DNA of 53,066 nt from Branchiostoma floridae (taxonomy: Eukaryota; Chordata; Leptocardii; Amphioxiformes; Branchiostomatidae), in contig NC_049993.1 of assembly GCF_000003815.2 (NCBI RefSeq), positions 14,707,327 through 14,760,392 of the forward strand, given 5' to 3'. The notes beneath the pieces are model-generated. The model was given only the letters and a program-made list of their open reading frames with translations. It was not told the origin of the DNA and searched no databases. The first letter of the stretch is position 1. Each line of letters begins with the position of its first letter. The translations under genes and the position numbers were made by a program. Below are positions 45,827 through 53,066 of this stretch, in pieces.

Positions 45827-45901
45827 CTAGGCAAAGTTTGAGTAGTGATCAAAACTGTCCAGATACTCCACAACGGCCTGGTAGCAGAACTGGTACTGAT
45901 C
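45827..45901 (-). CDS. RPTP last exon and stop codon
   Basis: [20 protein letters not shown] then SNFA and TAG (45,827-45,829). The tail resembles the short C-terminus of PTPRA, where a phosphorylatable Tyr lies a few residues from the end; here HYSNFA keeps a Tyr at -5 from the end. Confidence 0.9.
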   Translation of the reverse strand, partial: DQYQFCYQAVVEYLDSFDHYSNFA

Positions 45902-48900
45902 CTGTAGAAATATAAAATTAAAATTCATTAGTAAAAGAAGATCAATTAGTATTGTGTAAATTCTTCCTTAGGACTTTGGAATTTATTTTCTGATATCTTT
46001 ACCAGAATGTTATGGTTTTGGTGTCCTTTGTGTTTTCCCAACATAAGTCGAGAAGCTATGGTCGAATCATTGTCATAATTCGTTGGTAAAGGGTCACAAG
46101 AACAAGAATCAAGATTTATAATGGGCCTTTTAGCACCTTTGTACGATACTGCAGCGCTAGCGAAACGCCCGTTTTCTTGTGTCACCTTTTCAGGTTTATT
46201 ATCATGAGATAGTAAACGACGAGGGGGGATACACTTAAACTTAGCCACGTGTTTTCGCCGCAAAGGCGCCATCTACATCGGCTACACATAGTGACGAGAA
46301 GCATAACTCCAGTGAGAAGCTCTAAATAAGGCGTCTGATAGACATCAAAACGTAAGCAAAGAGAGTATAAACAGCTTGTTGTGTAAAAGAATTCTCATAT
46401 ATAATGGATAGTTTATTGTACATATGCAGACTTTAAGGTTGCTCATTCTACAGAAAATGGTCGTATCATATTCAATATGTATGTTGTGCAATATGTCAAA
46501 ATTATCACTTACAATGGTCTGCACCATGTGGGGGCGCTGCTGCCGGAGAGCCTTGACAGTTTGGAAGACGTCACAGTTTCCTTCTGTCTTCACCCGCTCC
46601 AGAACTGTGCTGATGGCGCAGAACGTCCCCGTTCGGCCTGCGCCAGAACTGCAGAATAGAAAGAAGAAATCGAGAATTTACATCGGATTCCGTGAATTTT
46701 GTAGAGCTTTTGTGAACTTGTGAATGCCACAGCCCTAGCCACCACAGATGTTATTTGTCTTCCCATTTCCTTCTTTTCTTAATAAATACCAGCTATATAT
46801 ACCTCAGACAATGGGTTATTTGTCAGGGCGGTTGACCAGCTTTTTATGGACTCTATCACACACTACTTTCAAGAAGGGGCTGTCGTCTTGGGTCGCTGCA
46901 GTACCTGCAAATACTGCTAGGGTGCACGATATCACCTACTTTTATCTTTGCCTTTGGTCCTTCATTAACTTCCCACACACCAAAGTTCATGCAAATCTAT
47001 CAAAAGGTTGCAAATCTATCAAAATGATAATATTGAGTGATGGGTACAAACACTCCCCCCTCCAAAATGGTGAATAAAAGTAAAAATTGAAGCAAGCAAT
47101 CTGTCGATAGATAATGTTAAACGTGTTAATGTACACAGTGATTGATTGGGTTTTCACCTGCAGTGGATGGTGATTGGTCCGTTGCCAGAAAGCTGTTGTT
47201 GCTTTTGAACCTGACCAATCAGATCGATGATTCCAGCCGCGTTGTCAGGCGCACCGTGCTCAGGCCAGCAGTGGAAGTGAAACTGGTGAACATTGCGACT
47301 CTTTTCACCCTAAAGAGAAGAGATTCATTATTCTTAACTATCAACAGCATATGGGTGGCATATGCATCACTTTAAATGCTAGAGACAATATTCAGCGCTT
47401 TGAAAGTCAGGAGTTCAAAATGTCTATGTCTATCTCCATTCCGGTTGGTTACCTGCGAAACATTCATTCATTCATTCATTCATTCATTCATTCATTCATT
47501 TTGTAATGCTAGTGGTCTAAAATGTCTGCTATCCAATATGTTCGTGTGCGTCCGACTTTTGGGTGAACAATTTTTACTGGTATCTAAAATTTGACAGCTT
47601 TCAAGACATTTGAAGACACCACCACCAACAAAAAGAGTTGAATATAAAAAAAAACACAGATGTAGTATTAACGATATTTCAGAATGGATTGACATCGACT
47701 TAGTTTCTTAAACTGTACCTTTCTATTCTCCAGTGTGAATGTGCGGTGTGTGAAGTCCCCAAACTCATTCTGGTCATCAAGCTTGACGATAAGGTCACCG
47801 TACGCCTTTGACCCCTCCTCCGGCCAGTACCGTGCACATGTGCTCTGAAAAAAACAACAGTTCAGTTCAGTTCATCCTCGGCGAGATGATACCATCGTCT
47901 CCACATGTTCCTGTCCAGCATGATCGAACGGAGATCACCGGCCTGTAAACCCGTGTCCTCGAGCAGTAGCTTCCTGAGTGTGGCCGAAGAGAAAAACAAC
48001 GGACAATGGCAACTTTGGCGACTTTGTTCTTTTAGCTCTAATGGCAAGTGGTAGTCACCCGGGTGATAGAGGTTATCCGTTTATTCAATATAAAAAAATA
48101 AAAATAAAAACTTAAAACTTGGCGACGTAAAATACCAACGACAAAACAAATGTATTGTTAGTACTCATTGCCTAAGTTTGTACTTGAACAGATAGACGCA
48201 TGATTTTAAAGGAATGGTTGTTTAGAAATACAAGTCTAAAATGCTGATATCAATGATAAAATTTTCAGCAACCTTAATTTAGCTATAAATTTGTTCGTCG
48301 TATTTTCGAGCTGGAGGTTTCTTACGCGCGATATTTTAGAGAAGCACACGTCTTTTCAAGCCAGTTACTGTAAAGATTACCAAGAAGAAGCTTGAGATTT
48401 TTAATTTAAATCTACTCTTCATAGAAAATGCCAATCGTGTGCTTACTCGGTCTTTCTCCTGCAGTTCGGTGAGCATGACGATAGAGCAGGAGTTCCACTC
48501 CCACACCATCCTCCAGAAGTCCTCCACAGTCCGGTCCAGCGGGCCCTGGGTAGCGATGTATGCATCCCTCTCACGGTAGCCCTGCAAGTCGTACGTGTTA
48601 TGAAACACTTTTCACACATTCAATTACAAAAAAAGGTATATGGAAGTCCGTATTATTGCTTTCCGCATTGACATTCTTTTGCTTTAGGTCAAGGTTGCGG
48701 ATAAAGAGGTGTATTTAACTTGACATTTACTATACAGGCTTGTTCCTGAACCGAAAGAAAACCAAATTTTCGGCTGTTAACGTTGCGTAACAAAAATCAT
48801 AACAACGGAACTCAAACGGACTTGAACATGTGCACATGTGTGAATGGTTTAGTTTGTTACATCTTTTTCTTTCATGGTTCACGTAATAAGATATTTTGTG

Positions 48901-51900
48901 AGGTACATGGCAACTGAAATGGTGTAAAATCGAAAATATTACATTTGTGTGCATCTTCCGTAGGCGATGTTTAGTCTATTAAGAATTTTTGAATTTAATG
49001 TTAGCATAAATTGTTAATAAGGTGTGGAACTTACATCGATGAAGGATGCATTGATGTAGTCTGAGCCTGTCACACCTGTCTTGTGCTGCAGGAAAACTCG
49101 AGACGTGTCATCTGAAAAAAAACCCAGTAAGTCCACCTTTATCTGATAAATGATGATGAAACTTATATAATTAGAGCTTTAGTAATGACTTGTTGACACT
49201 AAAGCTTTCAAACCAATTTAGTCCTTAAGATGTTCAACGTGTTCAAAAAACGGAATATCTAGATTTGCGCGTTGGGTTGATTTAGTACCTAACTTATAGT
49301 TGAATGTGAACTAGAAATGTAACATTTTCAAGCCAATACACAATGTTGACGTTCAAACGGTCAGCTAACAAACTGCTTCTCTGCTAATTCTTACTCAAGC
49401 ACATTCATAAACATGGTGACCAACTCCTCCAGCTCTGTCCTGCCACTTGCTAGACTACACTGAACACCGTATGATGACTGCTACTTTACCGGTAACCATA
49501 ATAACAGCTGACTGGGTACAGGTTATTGACCCTAATTGGCTTAAAGATGGAGTGGATGAAGACAATGCCAAATAAACAACATATTTCCTTTCCGAGGAGG
49601 TAAGCATCAAAGTGAAATACATGACACTACTCACAGGGCAGGACCTGCAGCACCCTGTTCTTAGAGATGTTCTCGGGCAGGTTGCCGTTGCGCATGTTCG
49701 CCTTGTCAACTGGGACCCTCGTGAGTTTCTGTTGAAATATAACAAATAACGAACGTGTCAGGGCGAACATGTTTACCATGAACGTTTGCTAATGATGATA
49801 CCGAGTTTTACGCTGATGAATCAACCATATAGTGAGATTCTAAAGAGGAGGTTTAATCAGAACACCAACAGACAATAACGCACCTCAAACTCCTGCTCCA
49901 GCCCGGTCTTGTGGGAAACCTGGTCCTCCCGCTTGAGGTTCTGAAGATGACGGTGGATGCTGGTCACCTCTATCTCCGTGTCTCCGTACAAGTGCTGTTC
50001 CATCAAGGCGCGGTAGATGAACACATACTGGGCCTAGAAAAGAAAAAAAGTTGTGTAGGAAAAATATAAATTTCATAGACCACAAAATGTGTCGTGTGTA
50101 AAGTCTGCAAACATAAATCCAATCAATCAATTAACCAACCAGCCAACCAACCAACCAACCAACCAATTAATCAATCAATCAATCACTTGCAGGTATCATT
50201 AGCTAACGCATGGATGCAGTAAAGGTGACATGCAGTTCCATATATCTTGATAGTAACATAGCTGAAGACCTCTCAAGGGTTGGTCAACCATCGTTCAGGT
50301 TTAGTCGTTGGTTCAAAAGCCCTAAAAAATGGGTCTTGAGATATCACATCAACTCTACATTCATACGTTTGGTTGATTCTTTAACTTATTTTAGACAACA
50401 ACAACAACACCAAGCGTTATTGACACGGCAAAAAAGTACCAGTAGTCCCTTTTGTGTGGTCAACTGTACATGTAAGCTACAAAAAAAAAAGAATACAGAA
50501 TAGATCTTAAAATCATTTAGATGTGATCTTCCTCAAATATGAAACATCCACTTATAACACAATTTTAATCACCTCCGCTTGAACCATCTGACTCCGGCTC
50601 TGTCGAGTCTTGGACACAAACCCGAACACATCTACCTTCCCCTCCTCCGCCATCATCGACAACATGGCGTCCATGGTGATGAAAGTTCCGGTACGGCCAA
50701 CACCGGCACTGGCAAATAGACAAAGGTAGTTCGTTATTGGTTAAAAGCAACAGTGATAATGTTCATGTGGCGAGAGATCAAAGCACAAGACCTTTCAAGG
50801 TTCAGCCAATCAAGATTTAGGTTATGTCGTCGGTTTAGAAAATCGTAGAGTTCAATTTGTTATCACATAGCACAGTAGGGTAATGATGACCGTATAGTTC
50901 TGAAGAAAACTGGCAGCATGCTGTGCAAAAGTTACGGTTCGTTCAGTGTAAGATATTGCTGCCGTGCCACTTACCAACAAAGCTAGTGTGTTATAGAGGC
51001 TATATAGATACACATACATGCACAGTTCAAATGCAAGCACCCTATTGGTCAACCTACCTGCAGTGCACAACGATGGGGCGGTCACGTGACGTGATGGAGG
51101 TCATGACCTTCTGGTGGAACTTAAGCAGCTCGGCGGGGTTCCTCGGGGCTCCGAAGTCGGGCCACCCCAAAAACTGGAACTGTGTGATCTTCCGCTGCTT
51201 TTCGTCTCCCTAGTAAGCAAGGAAGTTTATAAGAGCTGTGTTAGTGTTGTCAATAAGTTTACAGAAGACAGCAACTTCCTTCAGGGAGAAATAAAAGAAC
51301 CAATGAAAAACGCAGAACATTGCTGTACAGGTCTGCATTCTAGCTGATAAACCAGTACATGAGTTAAAGGCGTGCATGTTCAAACTTTAGGTAAACGTTC
51401 ATATCACCAGGAATATGGACATTGCTGTGTTGTTATTTTAGAGTAACAGCAGAGTATTCAAATCAAGTCACCCTGGGTTCTCATACAACAGTGTGGCCGA
51501 TGCTGTGTCATTGAGGAAGGCAATTAACACGATTTTTCTTAGTCTACCCAGATGTTCAAATTAGTACCTGACGTCGACATGTAAAAGGTGGTTGGGCTCC
51601 GTCACCCAATAGCGTGTCCTATTCACAGTGCATTACGACCCATTGCCCCTACGACCCCCAAAAGGCTAAAGGACTAACGTAAGCTTCCTTATAGACATCG
51701 TGCAGTTAACTTACCCCGAGTACATGACGACTAGACATGCGCACTTAAGCCTGAACTGGCTTATAGAACTTACTTTTGACACGAGTAAGACCCTGGTGAC
51801 GTAGTAGACCATCGGGATAGTGTCTGCCAGAGTCACGCTGATCTTGCCATAAACCTCCTCACCGGATTCAGGCCAGTACTGGGTACACTTGGTCTGTTAC

Positions 51901-52522
51901 AACAAAATAGACATAGAAACTATAAACATTAAATGCGTTGATAAAAGTTAGACGTTAATGCGTGAGCACTAAACATGTTTCATGCTCCATATTGTGCAAT
52001 AGATTAGGCAGAATGATAATCTATAAGATATGGCAAACCAGCTCAAAACAAGCTTAATTGTTTATGGTTACGACCTAGACTTAAACCATTTTCTTTCTAT
52101 GAGAAAAGCCTATTTCTTACCCTTATTTCATTTATGCTATCTACACATAAAAAGCATGACGATGTGTCAACAATGAATTGATTTCTTTTAAACTCTGAAA
52201 CAAGATCGGTCACTGCAGTTGTAAAACTTTACTAGGACTATTCTTCTAGCCAAGGCACCTCGTCTAGCCATATGCATTTTTTAAAATTCCCGGTGTTCTT
52301 TAGCCAGGTTAGCCCAAGTCAGTGTTACCACACTACTTTACAGTGGAGCTCTGTATGAAACAAAAAGGACAATAGCTGTGATAGTTTTAAGATGAATTGT
52401 ATTTGGAGAAGTTTTCTGCACTACCTTGCCCTTCTCCTCCAAGTTGGTAACCATGACGATAACAGTAGACCCGGTCTCCCACATCATCCTCCAGAAGTCG
52501 TGAATAGTGTTTGGTTTCGGAC
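45827..52522 (-). CDS. PTPRA/PTPRE-like: Receptor tyrosine phosphatase, alpha/epsilon type (3' part, 12 exons)
   Basis: Twelve minus-strand exons join in one frame for 483 residues. They are 52,425-52,522; 51,774-51,893; 51,058-51,209; 50,573-50,708; 49,884-50,033; 49,635-49,728; 49,035-49,111; 48,447-48,581; 47,719-47,844; 47,158-47,309; 46,513-46,648; 45,827-45,901. Domain D1 has [13 protein letters not shown] and the catalytic [10 protein letters not shown]. Domain D2 has KNRV for KNRY, WPEHG for WPDxG and [10 protein letters not shown]. The linker [12 protein letters not shown] and the D2 motif [19 protein letters not shown] point to the type IV (alpha/epsilon) group, which acts at the plasma membrane and dephosphorylates Src-family kinases among others. 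The extracellular region, membrane segment and first part of D1 lie beyond the right edge. No lesion is seen. Confidence 0.93.
45946..46272 (-). other. 108-codon ORF within the last phosphatase intron
   Basis: Starts [20 protein letters not shown] just after a gccgatgtag that could act as an acceptor. It is basic at the start and unlike the phosphatase. It may be a chance ORF, an alternative terminal exon or a retroelement relic. No homology recognised. Confidence 0.2.
46513..46648 (-). CDS. RPTP exon (D2: P-loop SSGAGRTG)
   Basis: 136 nt, again equal to its D1 counterpart. Encodes [20 protein letters not shown], then [20 protein letters not shown]. The usual Ala after HCS is Ser; Cys and Arg are kept. 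Confidence 0.93.
47158..47309 (-). CDS. RPTP exon (D2: WPE loop)
   Basis: 152 nt, the same length and phase as the equivalent D1 exon. Encodes [19 protein letters not shown] and ends PITIHC plus two bases. Asp of the WPD loop is Glu, as in D2 of PTPRA. Confidence 0.93.
47461..47500. repeat. (CATT)n microsatellite
   Basis: Ten uninterrupted catt units in a phosphatase intron. Confidence 0.95.
47719..47844 (-). CDS. RPTP exon (D2: CARYWPEEG)
   Basis: Forty-two codons, [20 protein letters not shown] to FTLENRK. Phase 0 at both ends. Confidence 0.92.
47865..48005 (-). mobile_element. LINE ORF2 C-terminal relic in a phosphatase intron
   Basis: Minus-strand reading [20 protein letters not shown] then LDRNMWRRW. 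The pattern DTGL-x3-DL-x3-MLDRxxWR is the extreme C-terminus of many LINE reverse-transcriptase proteins. Only this end remains. Confidence 0.6.
48447..48581 (-). CDS. RPTP exon (D2: [19 protein letters not shown])
   Basis: Forty-five codons, [20 protein letters not shown] to LTELQEKDR. Phase 0 at both ends. Confidence 0.93.
49035..49111 (-). CDS. RPTP exon (D2: [10 protein letters not shown])
   Basis: 77 nt coding [20 protein letters not shown] and SFID; joins the next exon at phase 0. Confidence 0.9.
49635..49728 (-). CDS. RPTP exon (D2 start, KNRV loop)
   Basis: Encodes [20 protein letters not shown] and KNRVLQVLP. The Tyr of the D1-type KNRY phosphotyrosine loop is Val, as usual for D2. 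Confidence 0.9.
49884..50033 (-). CDS. RPTP exon (end of D1 and D1-D2 linker)
   Basis: Fifty codons: [20 protein letters not shown], then [13 protein letters not shown] and a charged linker. LYGDTE(I/L)EVTS is characteristic of alpha/epsilon-type receptors. Confidence 0.92.
50119..50186. repeat. (CCAA)n/(ATCA)n microsatellite
   Basis: Runs of aatc, ccaac and atca units in a phosphatase intron. Confidence 0.9.
50573..50708 (-). CDS. RPTP exon (D1: SAGVGRTG phosphate loop)
   Basis: 136 nt coding [17 protein letters not shown] and [20 protein letters not shown]. Completes the P-loop Arg and reaches the Q-loop region. Confidence 0.93.
51058..51209 (-). CDS. RPTP exon (D1: WPD loop and catalytic Cys)
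   Basis: 152 nt coding [19 protein letters not shown] and ending RPIVVHC plus two bases of Ser. It holds the general acid Asp of the WPD loop and the nucleophilic Cys. Confidence 0.93.
51774..51893 (-). CDS. RPTP exon (D1: CTQYWPESG)
   Basis: Forty codons, [20 protein letters not shown] and on. Phase 0 at both ends. Confidence 0.9.
52425..52522 (-). CDS. RPTP exon (D1: DFWRMMWE)
   Basis: Encodes [18 protein letters not shown] and [13 protein letters not shown]. Starts with two bases of a Gly codon, so the preceding exon ends in phase 1 beyond 53,066 or in the unresolved upstream intron. Confidence 0.9.
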
Positions 52523-52789
52523 CTGTAAATGAAAGCAGTGTAATATGATTATTACTATATCTCTACTATATCTTTCTAGTAATTCGTAACACAGTGGCTG
52601 CATATCAAAGATTACGCTAACTCCTAGGTTTATGAAACTTAAGTCATCAATCGTGTTGTACATAACCAAACGCGTAGCATATGTACCTTTTTAGTTATTA
52701 GCGGCCCGGGACCAAGATATTCAAATCCCGACTGTACATGTGTCGCCCACCTGACATGCACGTAACAGGAAAGGGTCACAGTCCCTATA

Positions 52790-52979
52790 CCCCCCTCACA
52801 TGTAGCGAAAATCGATCGGACGACGAGTCTGGGAGCTCTAAATTACGAGGAGGCATGACCATGACGGGAAGGGGGAACTCTGCCATTTCTTCGTCGGCAT
52901 CAGGGTCATGACCCCTCGTAACTTATAGCTCGCAGACTCGTCGTCCGATCGATTTTCGCTACCTTTGAGGGGGGGGGGG
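52790..52979. mobile_element. 190-bp hairpin MITE with cccccctca ends, in a phosphatase intron
   Basis: Arms: cccccctcacatgtagcgaa then aatcgatcggacgacgagtctg on the left; the right is the reverse complement (cagactcgtcgtccgatcga then ttttcgctacctttgagggg). The pairing extends inward (gagctctaaattacgagg / cctcgtaacttatagctc; gcatgacc / ggtcatg). Flanked by TA. Same family as 37,557-37,793. Confidence 0.8.
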
Positions 52980-53066
52980 TATTAGGATACGACGTCAAGC
53001 CATGATCTCTGTTCATTTTACTTGTTGAAAAGAGGAAAGAGAATTTCCCGGGCCCCATGCACCTCG

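Overview
The window looks like an invertebrate-chordate nuclear genome, most likely amphioxus (Branchiostoma). The evidence is small GT-AG exons in short introns, an alpha/epsilon-type receptor tyrosine phosphatase and a SPATA1-like gene with clear vertebrate counterparts, a lineage-specific tandem C2H2 zinc-finger cluster, and many short inverted-repeat transposons, Penelope-like and LINE relics. The species is an inference. Six runs of N interrupt the window, and two of them cut through a duplicated segment.

Region 1-21,800. The minus strand carries the 5' part of a SPATA1-like gene (four exons, start codon at 10,022, continuing off the left edge). Its 7.8 kb third intron holds one copy of a duplicated ~1.7 kb segment and a hAT-like MITE with an 8-bp target duplication. 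Upstream lies a lone minus-strand exon resembling SLC44 (choline-transporter-like) proteins. Two more copies of the duplicated segment follow, one direct (12,235-13,840) and one inverted (15,062-16,612), so that 12.2-16.6 kb is a large inverted repeat. Then come two weak first-exon candidates and a three-unit tandem repeat of CACGTG plus X-box-like sites (21.2-21.7 kb).

Region 23,700-25,900. A compact three-exon plus-strand gene encodes a 165-aa basic, proline-rich protein that I do not recognise. It has a CpG-rich start and a degenerate X-box just upstream. Intron 2 contains a 204-bp MITE with a perfect 9-bp target duplication.

Region 27,200-43,560. A tandem cluster of paralogous C2H2 genes on the plus strand: ZNF-A (13 fingers), ZNF-B (pseudogene), ZNF-C (9 fingers), ZNF-D (N-terminus and finger array separated by a 1.07 kb insertion that could be spliced out in frame) and ZNF-E (headless fragment). 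Members share a short N-terminus starting MAEAG, fingers that alternate between two scaffold types (CGECGYRT and CDQCDYSA), and for three of them a conserved 5' non-coding exon. Between them lie a Penelope-like fragment split by a LINE 3' end, hairpin MITEs, and a 971-bp fold-back element whose ends are inverted 16-bp minisatellites, inserted with a 9-bp target duplication.

Region 45,800-53,066. The minus strand holds the last twelve exons of a type IV (PTPRA/PTPRE-like) receptor tyrosine phosphatase: most of catalytic domain D1, all of D2 and the stop codon. The rest lies beyond the right edge. D1 keeps the catalytic motifs; D2 has the expected degenerate ones.
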